Below, piece after piece: positions 27,612 through 36,657 of a stretch of 64,000 nt of DNA. The notes under the pieces were generated by a model, which was not told the DNA's origin, searched no databases, and worked only from the letters and a program-made list of their open reading frames with translations. The translations under genes and the position numbers were made by a program. Origin of the DNA: Lachancea dasiensis (taxonomy: Eukaryota > Ascomycota > Saccharomycetes > Saccharomycetales > Saccharomycetaceae); contig LT598455.1 of NCBI GenBank assembly GCA_900074725.1, positions 249,802-313,801 of the forward strand. The letters are read 5' to 3'. The first letter of the stretch is position 1, and the number at the start of each line of letters is the position of its first letter.

Positions 27612-29858
27612 TCAGTGGAAGATCTTCTTAATTTTAGAGAAAAGACCCTTCTTCTTCTTCTTTTTCTCCGGACTCGCTGGACCTGTTTTCTGTTGCGGAG
27701 GTGACTCCTTTTTAGGCTTCACAGTGTCTTTTGCCACTTCGTCTTGTTCAGCAACAACTTCTTCTGGTTCTTGATGGGCAATAGCTTCAGCAGCGGCGGC
27801 GTCACTGGCATCCTGGTATTCCTTGATTTGAGAGGGGGGGATGTCTCCCTCAACAATCAGGAGCTCCTCGGTTTCCCCTGGATGAGAGGCCTTTGGATCC
27901 AATGTCTTGCGAATCAATTCTGCTTCTTGCTCAGGTGATGTTATGACACCAATTTCTTCACTTACTACAGGTGCAGCCTTCTCGGTACCGTTATCAAGTG
28001 CATCTCCTGATTCCTTGGATACGAGATCAGAAGGTTTAGGTATACCTTCAATCTCTCCCAAAGGCTCTTCGTTGGAAGCCGAAACGTCTGGCAAGGTGCT
28101 AGGTTCGGTAGTTGTTGATTTCTTAGGAGGTAGTTCGTCGAGTGTTCCCTCTACAACGACTATATCCACGTCATTGACTGGTTCTGCTGCGAAGGAGTCT
28201 GTTGGCAAGGAACTTTCGATTGGTGGAGCAACTCCATCATTTTCACTCAAAGCTGGAGGAACGACGTCACTCTTTTTGGCATCTGCGACCTGCATACTTT
28301 GTGGAGTGTCGAGACCTTTGACTGCCTGCATAGAAGAGTCACCCCCTTCCAACGAAAGGCCAGCCTCTTTCAAAGGACTAACTTTTTCAACCACGGGAAG
28401 GGAATCAAATTGGGAATCAACGGGGGTTTCTTGCTCTTGGACGGCAGCAGTTGGCTCGTGAGGCTCCACCTCAACATCCTTTGATGGTAAAACACCTTCA
28501 TCGGTTGGCACATCTTCGTTGTTTTCGAGCTCCGCTGCAGCATCAGCAGCTACTGCAGCTGCAGCTGCAGCGGCCAATCCAGTAGTTCCAGTAGGAAGCT
28601 CTTTACCTGCTGGCTCTTCGGTAAGGGGCTCCTCAACAGCCAGCTCTTCGGTAATGGGCTCCTCAACAGCCAGCTCTTTGGTAATGGGCTCCTCAACAGA
28701 CAGCTCTTTGGCGATCGGCTCCTCAACAGCCAGCTCTTTGGCTATAGGCTCTTCAACTGCAAGTTGTTCGGTCTGAGTTACTTCAGGGACGGGCACAACC
28801 TCAGGAACAACATCCGCGCGAACGATGCCATTGTCGAGTGAGTCCGAGGTTCCAATGGGGGCAGCAGAACCTTCAGTTTCCTCTTTGGCGACAACCGGGA
28901 AACCTGGGGCACTAAGGTCCTTTTCTTTGATGGGAAAGTCAGGCTCATCACCCTGGGTGAATTGTGGATCAGTTAGTTCTCCTCCCGGAATTACCATATC
29001 CTTCTCCACCACAGGATGCTTCAGATCGGCCGCAGTCTCAGAGGCTTTGTTCTTAGCGGCCTTTTTTTCGGCCATTTCACGGTTAAGTCTCTCATTCAGT
29101 TCGTCCCCATCGACATCTCTAACTTCAGAAAACTCCTTGATTTCGCCAGCGTTAGGGATTATGGCGATTCCCGGCTCTCCTAACGTGGTTTGTTTGTTTT
29201 CAGTGGAGGGCATGACGGTGCTTTGGAAGCCGTTTTGATGTTGGGCCTTAGTGACCGCGGGGTCCAACTCCAACGACACTGGCGTCTCTTCTCTCGACGT
29301 GGCAGTGGCAGTGGCGGTCTCTTCCGTCTCGTAAGTCTCGCTGTCGGTTCCGGACTTCAGTTCGGATCTCTCTTCCGACAAAACCGTCCTCTCGCCCGTC
29401 TTCTTGTTTCTGCGAATTCTCCGCTTGATTTGAATCTTCTTCTTCTTGCTCTTTTTGTTGGAGCGTGGCGCAGGTTGCGCCTTTGGGGGAGCCTGCGTGC
29501 CCAACACGGGTGCTGCAACCTCGGGGGCAACCAAATTGAGCCCAATTTCAGGTATCTTCGCGCCAGTCGCGCTGGAGGACTTGGGCACCAAGCTCGATAG
29601 TGACGAAACCACCAGGTAGTTGTTGGAGATGCCCTCTGGCGACGTTTCCGTCTTGTATTCATTGCTGGTTTGCCATTGACCGTCCACAATGAACTTGAAA
29701 TGGAACTTGTCGCTTGACGTTTGCTCGATGGGCACAGTAAGGGCAAAGTCTCCCCTGGGGCTTTTCACCAGCGGTAGGCTTCCGCTCCACTTGTCGAAGT
29801 CTCCGGTGATTATAACGTCATTGGGGCCCTGTGGCCAAGTAAATGTGTGCTCTGCCAT
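27612..29858 (-). CDS. MDG1: Mdg1/Crp1-family protein with N-terminal AMPK-type glycogen-binding domain
   Basis: Related to plasma-membrane Mdg1 (pheromone signalling) and cruciform-binding Crp1, ohnologues in S. cerevisiae. The first 85 residues are the AMPK1-type CBM48 fold (FTWPQGPNDVIITGDFDKW, then FHFKFIVDGQWQTSNEYKTE). A basic patch RKNKKTGERT and linker follow. The rest is a long acidic, disordered region including a decapeptide repeat of the EEPIAKELAV type, and the protein ends in a lysine run and GLFSKIKKIFH, a likely amphipathic membrane-binding tail. At 748 residues it is much longer than Mdg1 (366) or Crp1 (465). Position next to NOP13 equals YNL173C. Confidence 0.9.
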   Translation of the reverse strand: MAEHTFTWPQGPNDVIITGDFDKWSGSLPLVKSPRGDFALTVPIEQTSSDKFHFKFIVDGQWQTSNEYKTETSPEGISNNYLVVSSLSSLVPKSSSATGAKIPEIGLNLVAPEVAAPVLGTQAPPKAQPAPRSNKKSKKKKIQIKRRIRRNKKTGERTVLSEERSELKSGTDSETYETEETATATATSREETPVSLELDPAVTKAQHQNGFQSTVMPSTENKQTTLGEPGIAIIPNAGEIKEFSEVRDVDGDELNERLNREMAEKKAAKNKASETAADLKHPVVEKDMVIPGGELTDPQFTQGDEPDFPIKEKDLSAPGFPVVAKEETEGSAAPIGTSDSLDNGIVRADVVPEVVPVPEVTQTEQLAVEEPIAKELAVEEPIAKELSVEEPITKELAVEEPITEELAVEEPLTEEPAGKELPTGTTGLAAAAAAAVAADAAAELENNEDVPTDEGVLPSKDVEVEPHEPTAAVQEQETPVDSQFDSLPVVEKVSPLKEAGLSLEGGDSSMQAVKGLDTPQSMQVADAKKSDVVPPALSENDGVAPPIESSLPTDSFAAEPVNDVDIVVVEGTLDELPPKKSTTTEPSTLPDVSASNEEPLGEIEGIPKPSDLVSKESGDALDNGTEKAAPVVSEEIGVITSPEQEAELIRKTLDPKASHPGETEELLIVEGDIPPSQIKEYQDASDAAAAEAIAHQEPEEVVAEQDEVAKDTVKPKKESPPQQKTGPASPEKKKKKKGLFSKIKKIFH
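28611..28770. repeat. 30-bp tandem repeat inside MDG1
   Basis: Five to six imperfect units of 30 bases, of the form GCTCTTCGGTAATGGGCTCC TCAACAGCCA. They encode ten-residue units such as AVEEPITKEL. Units differ by a few substitutions and keep the frame, so the array is somewhat aged. It explains part of the extra length of this protein. Confidence 0.85.
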
Positions 29859-31406
29859 TGTGGTCTTGGATGTATTACAATGGTAGCCGCTCTTGAGAAT
29901 TGTGTAGCTTGCTTTACGGTGTGTTAGGAGTGTGTATAAGCGGAAGTTGCTTTACCAGGGTTTTTTTCAGTACTCAGGGGTCGAACACGTACGTAACGAC
30001 ATGCTTTATTTTTGGGTATATAAAGGCGCCAGATAGCCCAATGGGCGCTCGAAAACGTTTGCCGCTGTCTGAATGACTGGGAGCTTGAGGGGAGAGGGAA
30101 TCGGCCCTGCTTACTGGGACACGGCTTGCTATAGCTCGGTACGCAAGTAAGTACTCGGCCGCGCTAGCTGCTGGCTTCCCCCCATGAAAAGAGGCTTTTA
30201 TCAACGTATGGTAGCTTGACAAAACTACTGACAGTTTTTACCCTGGATGTGGTCGCGACCGAGATCTCACCGGCTCTGTAGTCCATTCATGCGCCAGCAC
30301 AGCGAATGAGACCGCGACTTGGATCACAAGTCACGTTTTATGCACGTGCAAAGCACGTGAGTATCGCCCTATACGACCAGAGACCTCGGCGCATTTTCAC
30401 AGTTTCTGGTTGTGCGCCCAATGACATTGGCAGTGGGTCGTGTCTCTTGCATAGCTCTTAGTGTGTAGTAGCGAGGCTCTTACAAGCGCTGTGGCTATGC
30501 ATCGCTGCATCGCGAGCCGTTCGTTCACCGCGGCAGTCCCCATTGCCGATCATAATGATCATTATAGACGGATAGTCTCACTATTTAAAGTCGCGTCGCC
30601 CAGGAGAAGGCTCCCTACTCAAAGCCACATCTACAAGGGACCCTTTCCCAACTCCATCACGAATACAAACCGCGCTTGGATGTGCACCGCAAGGCCTCCC
30701 ACTGAGGCACGTCGTGTTTTTCACTGCTGCTAGGCTCGCACCACTGCAGTGGCCTCGGCGGCTAAATGTTGTGGGCAGCCAAAATGTGTCGGCACCCAAT
30801 CGAGATCTGTCTCAAAGTGAACGCACAGGCAAGAGTGGTAGAAAACACAACGAGCGTTACAGGGCAAAGCTACATGTGTCATTGGCATGTCGCAGAAATA
30901 GCCGTGAGCAGTGACTCGTCACATGCGTGATATAACGATCACGTGATCGCATATGGACATCCAGCCACGCGTCAGCCGACATTCGTTCCGCCTTTGGGCA
31001 GCCGGCATTCATTCCTCCCACCACGCGCTGTGAACGCCACCCTAACGCCAGCACGCCCGCGGACAGGCTGCCATTTTGTAACTGAGGCCCTAGTCCAACC
31101 TTTCCAGAGAGGAGAAGGCGGTTGAGCCCTTTCCCACAGGGCCATCCTCTCTGGGCTGGGCCAGACGCTACGACCTAAACCGAGTCAAGACTCGGTTCAG
31201 TTGCGGCACAAAGAGTGTCACTAGATACGGAAACACATGCCTTTATCCGTCTGGTGTAGAAATTGGTCGTACAAATTGCTCGCCGGTTATCTTATCAAAA
31301 TCAGTGCAGCGCAACGCATAAACTTGTTTCGTACAACTTGGGCTCACCTTTTGAAGCAGCAAAGAACCCAATCCTGGGTCGCCACAACATCTACAGTTGA
31401 GCAGTG
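29859..31406. other. GC-rich divergent spacer between MDG1 and NPR1
   Basis: About 1.55 kb, more GC-rich than other spacers, with no gene I can support. It contains two CACGTG boxes 11 bases apart (30343-30348, 30354-30359), the 14-bp palindromes ATAATGATCATTAT (30552-30565) and CGATCACGTGATCG (30936-30949), a 17-bp imperfect direct repeat (30973-30989 and 30999-31015), and strong inverted repeats at 31104-31154 and 31178-31197. It includes the NPR1 promoter and is one breakpoint of the inverted block. Confidence 0.6.
31104..31197. repeat. Nested and adjacent perfect inverted repeats upstream of NPR1
   Basis: CCAGAGAGGA (31104-31113) pairs with TCCTCTCTGG (31145-31154). Inside its loop GCCCT (31126-31130) pairs with AGGGC (31138-31142) around a seven-base loop. 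A separate nine-base perfect stem, AACCGAGTC-AA-GACTCGGTT, lies at 31178-31197. These could fold in RNA from either strand. They may belong to a small RNA or the NPR1 leader; neither is shown. Confidence 0.7.
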
Positions 31407-33728
31407 ATGTCGTCTTTAACCAAGCTTTTGCAGGAAAAGAGGAAAAATGAGAGTACGTCAAGTGTGGGTGCCGTGCAATCACGTAGCTCGCAGGTGGCCA
31501 ACCCGATCGCCGAAGAGGCGGAGAAATCAGAGACCGACAACGCTTTGTTAGGTCAATCCCAATTCTCCTCGAGCTTTGTCACGGCCAACTCGGCTCACAC
31601 TGCGACATTTGGCGAATCGTTTAGAGACCGAGAAAGACCGGCTCCCCTTACGATCGAGACTCGAGGTGGTCAGTTCAGGAGTGGGCCGTCGCCGTCTGGC
31701 CTCACTCCTGGGTCTCATCCAAACTCTCATGGTCGTTCCAAGAACATCCCCTCGCTCTCATCCAACATACCGTATTCGGTACCCAACTCCAACGCCCCTG
31801 GCGCTGGTGGTGTTGGCACTGGGTCTAGCGGTTCTAACTCCACCACAATCGGCAATGGGTTTGGCGCCACCGCCTCCGGCTTTGGAGCTGGTAGCTCAGC
31901 ATCTTCTGCCTCTTCGTCGTACTTGGAATCCTCGGGGCTGATGCCGCACAATGTTGCAGCTATCGACTCTAATGTCATAGCGTCGCCCAAAGTCAATAAT
32001 GTAGATCCTAGATTTGTGATCTCGAAACAGAAATTCCAAAAGGTCTCTCAGGATAATGCTTCCAATCTGTACTCAAATACTGCCAGTGGTTCATTGCCGA
32101 GGTCAAGTTCACTCTCGTCTCAGTTGGGCAATTTGTTTTTAAACAAGAATGGCAAGGAAGTCAGTTCCAATGTCAACCCCTCTGTTCCCACACACGCATC
32201 ACAGAGTAGGGATATACCAAACAACTCGGTTTCTTCCGCAACCTATGGTTCGTCCATCCCGAAGCCCATGCGAGCCAGACAAAGCTCCTTCTACGGAAGC
32301 TCGCGACAACCATCAGGGTCATACCAGGACTCTTTCATTGGATCTCCCTCATCCTTGCATGAGCATCAGCCTAACCAGTATATGCCAAGGTCTCGGCACT
32401 CCTCTATTGCCGATTTAAAGCGGTTTTTCAAAAAGGGACAGGCACAACAACTCAGTGGATCTCCCAGCACCCCTCCTGTATCAGCAGGGGGAAACATTAG
32501 CTCTCATACATCGAATAATTCGTCGCTTGAGCCTGGATCCTATAGCAGCAATGGTGATACCATCTACACAAGCACCGTATCACCTACCTTACCATACTCT
32601 AAGAGATATGCTAAGACCGGTGAAAATCTGGGAGCCGGTGCTGGTGGCTCAGTAAAACTTGTTAGAAGGGTTCAGGATAGCAAAGTCTTTGCGGTTAAGG
32701 AGTTCAGAACCAAGTTCGAGCATGAGAATAAAAGAGATTATGTGAAGAAAATTACGTCCGAGTACTGCATTGGTACAACATTACGCCATGCCAACATCAT
32801 TGAGACCGTGGAAATCGTTTACGACAATAATCGTATCCTACAAGTGATGGAGTACTGTGATTACGATTTGTTTGCCATTGTCATGAGCAATAAAATGTCT
32901 TACGAAGAAATTTGTTGTTGTTTCAAACAGATATTGACCGGCATTTCATATTTGCATTCAATGGGATTGGCTCACCGCGATTTGAAATTGGACAATTGTG
33001 TAATCAACAAGGACGGTATTGTAAAATTGATTGATTTCGGCGCGGCAGCGGTCTTTTCATATCCGTTTTCGAAAACATTGGTGGAGTCTTCTGGGATTGT
33101 TGGCAGTGATCCATATTTAGCCCCAGAGGTTTGTATTTTCTCCAAGTATGACCCACGTCCCGTGGATATCTGGTCTGCGGCCATAATCTTTGCCTGTATG
33201 ATTCTCAAAAAGTTTCCTTGGAAGATTCCAAAGCTGAAAGATAACTCCTTCAAACTCTTCTGCTCCGGCAGAAATTGTGATTCACTAAGTGCTTTGGTAG
33301 TTCGTACACCGCAACAACCTTCTGATCCTCCAGCTTACGAAAATGTGGTGAGCAGCGAAGAAAATTCTTCAAAAGCCGCAACTCCACCAGCGTCAGCGCC
33401 AGAACCATCGCCATCTCCTGCTCCTGCTAGCAATAATCCTGTCGACCCAGGCAACCCTAATATTGGGCCACAGAGACTACTACATTCTTTACCGGAGGAA
33501 TCTCAGCATATCATTGGCCGTATGGTGGATTTGGCCCCAGCTTGTAGAGCGAGCATTGATGATATCATGCGTGATTCGTGGATCGAGTCTATTGACATGT
33601 GTGACGTTGTGGAAGAGGGGTTTAACATCAAGATTATTCAAGGTGCGAACCATAAGCACACCCAAGTTGATCAGAGTGAGGCTCACATTGCGGGTCTCGA
33701 AAAGAAGAAAAAGAAACAAAACCGTTGA
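31407..33728 (+). CDS. NPR1: Ser/Thr protein kinase Npr1 (ancestor-type of Npr1/Prr2)
   Basis: TORC1-controlled kinase that stabilises nitrogen permeases such as Gap1 and controls arrestin adaptors. The ATG at 31407 gives 773 residues (S. cerevisiae 790). The first 400 are Ser, Asn and Gly-rich and disordered, typical of the phosphorylated regulatory region. The kinase domain covers about 402-730: LGAGAGGSVKLV, VAIK lysine in FAVKEF, HRDLKLDN (from about residue 522), DFG as IDFGAAA, and LAPEV. An insert rich in Pro and Ser interrupts the C lobe, as in this family. The tail is lysine-rich. A single copy here represents both S. cerevisiae NPR1 and PRR2. Confidence 0.95.
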   Translation: MSSLTKLLQEKRKNESTSSVGAVQSRSSQVANPIAEEAEKSETDNALLGQSQFSSSFVTANSAHTATFGESFRDRERPAPLTIETRGGQFRSGPSPSGLTPGSHPNSHGRSKNIPSLSSNIPYSVPNSNAPGAGGVGTGSSGSNSTTIGNGFGATASGFGAGSSASSASSSYLESSGLMPHNVAAIDSNVIASPKVNNVDPRFVISKQKFQKVSQDNASNLYSNTASGSLPRSSSLSSQLGNLFLNKNGKEVSSNVNPSVPTHASQSRDIPNNSVSSATYGSSIPKPMRARQSSFYGSSRQPSGSYQDSFIGSPSSLHEHQPNQYMPRSRHSSIADLKRFFKKGQAQQLSGSPSTPPVSAGGNISSHTSNNSSLEPGSYSSNGDTIYTSTVSPTLPYSKRYAKTGENLGAGAGGSVKLVRRVQDSKVFAVKEFRTKFEHENKRDYVKKITSEYCIGTTLRHANIIETVEIVYDNNRILQVMEYCDYDLFAIVMSNKMSYEEICCCFKQILTGISYLHSMGLAHRDLKLDNCVINKDGIVKLIDFGAAAVFSYPFSKTLVESSGIVGSDPYLAPEVCIFSKYDPRPVDIWSAAIIFACMILKKFPWKIPKLKDNSFKLFCSGRNCDSLSALVVRTPQQPSDPPAYENVVSSEENSSKAATPPASAPEPSPSPAPASNNPVDPGNPNIGPQRLLHSLPEESQHIIGRMVDLAPACRASIDDIMRDSWIESIDMCDVVEEGFNIKIIQGANHKHTQVDQSEAHIAGLEKKKKKQNR

Positions 33729-34169
33729 ACTTCTGCTATTAAATGCCTTGCAATTATCTTAGGCCGGCGCATGGAAAGGAAACAAGAATCCCATTTTTTT
33801 ATTCTCGTAATTTAACTGTTTTTTTTTAATTTGTGATTTAGTCGTTGTATTTACAGCTAATTAAGCATCTTTCTATTTGATTTTTACAGGTTTGAATGGC
33901 CGAGCGGTTAATGATTTGATTACTAGCAGGACCGATGTCTTCGGTGTTTCTATACAGGCAATTTGAATTAGGCGATGAGGCGTGATTATTAGGTTGGCCT
34001 TGTGAGAGTGACAACCTGGTGTTCAATAATCTCTAATAATTTATGACAATGTAAAGCTCAAGCCTTAACCACCCAGGAGATTTTTACTGCCCAAAGTTTA
34101 TAGGTCTATATTTTCGGTGGTATATTTAGTTTCGTGATTTAGAAAGCACCTGAAACACAGCCTTTACAT
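33729..34169. other. Spacer after NPR1 with an A-box-like tRNA fragment
   Basis: About 440 bases between the NPR1 stop and the short-chain dehydrogenase pseudogene. AATGGCCGAGCGGTTAA near 33895-33911 looks like the D-arm/A box of a leucine or serine tRNA, but no anticodon stem or B box follows. The rest is AT-rich without a gene. Confidence 0.4.
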
Positions 34170-34908
34170 CTACCAAACAAGTTCTGAGCCGTCAAAGCTA
34201 AAGAACTTGCCAAAAATTTTGGATTTTAGTTCTTGAAGGACATTTTTTTGATTAGCAGACACGGACTCATCCGGGGTAATTAGCGGCAACATTTTAAGGA
34301 CTTGCTCACGAACTTGTGGGGTCAAATTAAAACAAATTCGTTACCCATGTCACTTCCACAACCAGGGTGGACTACAGCAAGGCTGTATTCCTCTGGGGAT
34401 AACTCTCGCTGCAGAGAATAGTTGAAACCGGCTTTCTACAAATCATTAGCTGAGGTAGACAGAGGCATTAATATACCCTCAGAACCAACAATTTAAGGAA
34501 TGGCAAGAACTTCCTTAGTCGCTTTTTTGTCAAGGAGTGGCTTGAAAGCCTTGGTCAGTCTGATAGGGCCCAATGTGTTTACGACAAGATGCTCAAGGTT
34601 AGAGTCTTCAGAAAGACCCAAAACTGGACCCGAAGACTTGACAATACCTGCGTTGGAGAAACACCGATACCTTCTGGAATAACTTCCTGCGTAATTTTTG
34701 CAGCGGCTTTGACACTGTCTGCGGATGCAACATCCAATCGCACAATTTCGACGTTAGAGTGAGCATCTACCCACTATTCCAATTGTATCGCTGCCTCCAC
34801 GTCTCTAGCAGTCGAAATGACGGCGTTAATGGGGTCTGAACTCAATTCCTTGACAAATGAAAAACCAAGGCCTCTGTTAGTGCCAGAGACAAAATAAGTC
34901 TTAGACAT
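34170..34908 (-). pseudogene. Decayed short-chain dehydrogenase (sniffer/C-factor type)
   Basis: The minus strand begins at the ATG at 34906-34908 with MSKTYFVSGTNRGLGFSFV, a good SDR start with the cofactor motif. It carries a readable NAG motif, VNTLGPIRLTKAFKPLL, a YSLQ segment at the active site, VVHPG and an ending FGKFFSFDGSELVW, as in carbonyl reductases of the sniffer/C-factor group. The reading frame is broken by several in-frame stops and at least two shifts, the first stop after about 44 codons, so no full enzyme can be made. Residue conservation remains high, so loss looks fairly recent. This is a host gene lying between NPR1 and MRPL19, where S. cerevisiae has none. Confidence 0.88.
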
Positions 34909-36004
34909 TGGTGTCGTTATAAATCCGATGATGTTGGGGTGAGAAACTCAAGCGTTCGAATTTGTTCTGCTAGGATCGGAGTTGGGCCAACTCGACAAAG
35001 ATTGAGCTAAGCTTTTATACAAGATGGGTCTTTACTAGCTCAAATGAACCTGAGCATGTAGGAGCCAAGCTGGACAAAGTGTTAAGCTGTGTGACGTGTA
35101 AGCGCTTTTTTCAATTGAGTGTTTGCAAACGAGCTCGAGCTATACTGCGGCACCACTACGCGGTGGGCTAGATAAGCATACAGGCGCTACAGAGTTTACT
35201 GGTGTTATAAATTTCGGTCTTTGATAGAACATATTCTGCAAAACTGTTCTGAGGCTGCTCACTTCCGGATCGTGAAGCCAAGTGCTACTGAGTTCACTGC
35301 TTCTGTTGAAGTCATTCAGTGCTGGATAGAATATATTCGGTAAAACTGTTCTTAAACTACCAAGTTCCGAATCTAAGCGCCTTTTTCCAATTTCTGTAAT
35401 ATACAGTAACGCAGACATCTGTAAAGAGATGGCTTTCATTCCGATCTGGAGCAGTGATAAGAGATGTGAAATAGAGTGAGCTATGTATGTAGAATTAAAG
35501 TAAAACTAATTACAGCGTCTCTTTGAACTCCATTTTATCAGCAAGAATATGCCGTCACATAATTAATATGAGCAAAATTAGCTAAACATCATTTTAGGCT
35601 ATTAAAGAAAGTGAAGACTGAAATTATCACAGTGAAGCAATTCGCCCATAATAACCACCTGTGAAGGATGGGAGGAAGGAGCCCTACCCACTTAAGATCA
35701 TTTGGCACTATCCTGTCACTAGTGACAGCTCACATCAATTACTGTTTCACTTTTTTGGCAGTATAGATCTCGCATACTATTCCAGCTCAGGTAAAAGTGA
35801 GCAGCTGCCAGGTATTTGACGATCCTCTAGTCGCAACGCTTGATAAACAACCATCCACCATTTTGAAGCGACTTCAATCACATTGTCGTCACGTACGAAA
35901 TAATGCATTAAGAAATTCGTCTTTCATCTTCAATACTGCAATTACTGACCTACTTCCTACAGTGAACAAGCGCTCGGTTTCCAACCTCCAGGAACTCTTT
36001 GAAA
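34909..36004. other. Spacer with a 102-bp duplication and the MRPL19 promoter
   Basis: About 1.1 kb. It contains the promoter of the dead dehydrogenase, an imperfect 102-base tandem duplication at about 35190-35395, and the MRPL19 promoter at the right. A 99-codon ATG-started minus-strand frame (35140-35439) spans the duplication. No RRPE is visible near MRPL19. Confidence 0.45.
35190..35395. repeat. Imperfect 102-bp tandem duplication
   Basis: Two copies starting at about 35190 (AGTTTACTGG) and 35292 (AGTTCACTGC). The best-matching stretch is GATAGAACATATTCTGCAAA against GATAGAATATATTCGGTAAA, then AACTGTTCT in both. Identity is roughly three quarters over the best 55 bases. The period is a multiple of three, and the minus-strand frame reads LDSELGSLRTVLPNIFY and HDPEVSSLRTVLQNMFY. 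Confidence 0.65.
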
Positions 36005-36454
36005 ATGTCAAAGCCAGTCAAAAATCTCATGGTGAAGCTCATTGTGGGAGCTGGACAGGCTGCACCATCGCCTCCGGTCGGTCCAGCATTAGGTTCGAAA
36101 GGTATCAAGGCCATCGATTTCTGCAAAGAGTTCAATGCTCGAACTTCTTCTTACCAGCCAGGTACGCCGGTTCCTGTATATATTACAATCAAGCCAAATC
36201 GTACTTTCACTTTCGAAATGAAATCTCCGCCCACTGGTTTTCTTCTGCTGAAGAGCTTAGGCAAAGACAAGGGCATGGGCCAACCAAATGTGCATAACAC
36301 CTCTGGGACATTAGGTGAACTTTCACTCAAACACATTTACGAAATAGCCAGGATCAAGAAAACTGACGGCAGACACGCAACTTTAGATATGCAAAGTATC
36401 GTCAAATCGGTGGTAGGAGTTGCCAAGAGTATGGGTATTAATGTGGTACCGTGA
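36005..36454 (+). CDS. MRPL19: Mitochondrial large-subunit ribosomal protein uL11m (Mrpl19)
   Basis: uL11 homologue of the mitochondrial GTPase-associated centre. The ATG at 36005 ([17 protein letters not shown]) gives 149 residues (S. cerevisiae 158). The N-terminal domain shows [20 protein letters not shown] with the Pro-rich uL11 loop, then FCKEFNART. The C-terminal rRNA-binding domain contains [12 protein letters not shown] and the final helix [18 protein letters not shown]. Convergent with UBP10, as in S. cerevisiae (YNL185C, YNL186W). Confidence 0.96.
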   Translation: MSKPVKNLMVKLIVGAGQAAPSPPVGPALGSKGIKAIDFCKEFNARTSSYQPGTPVPVYITIKPNRTFTFEMKSPPTGFLLLKSLGKDKGMGQPNVHNTSGTLGELSLKHIYEIARIKKTDGRHATLDMQSIVKSVVGVAKSMGINVVP

Positions 36455-36657
36455 ACTCATGAATCCATCATTGGTTCTTGCTGGAAACGTTGTTCAGCGT
36501 ATGTCTTTCGAAATTCTGTATATAGTAAAAGAGCCCGAACTTATGCTTCTCTAAATTAATTTTCGTACACGGCACGCTGCCGCCCAGTGAGTCAGTCTAA
36601 TGTACAGAGGTGCTCCCGTGCATTTTGCTAAATTACACAGGACATGCTAAAATAAAT

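Noticed and set aside
31041-31197. SRP, RNase P, MRP or telomerase RNA in the GC-rich island
   Set aside because: None of the conserved sequence blocks of these RNAs that I know is visible; only hairpins are seen.
35190-35395. LTR or other mobile-element end as the source of the 102-bp duplication
   Set aside because: No terminal TG...CA, target-site duplication or element proteins nearby.
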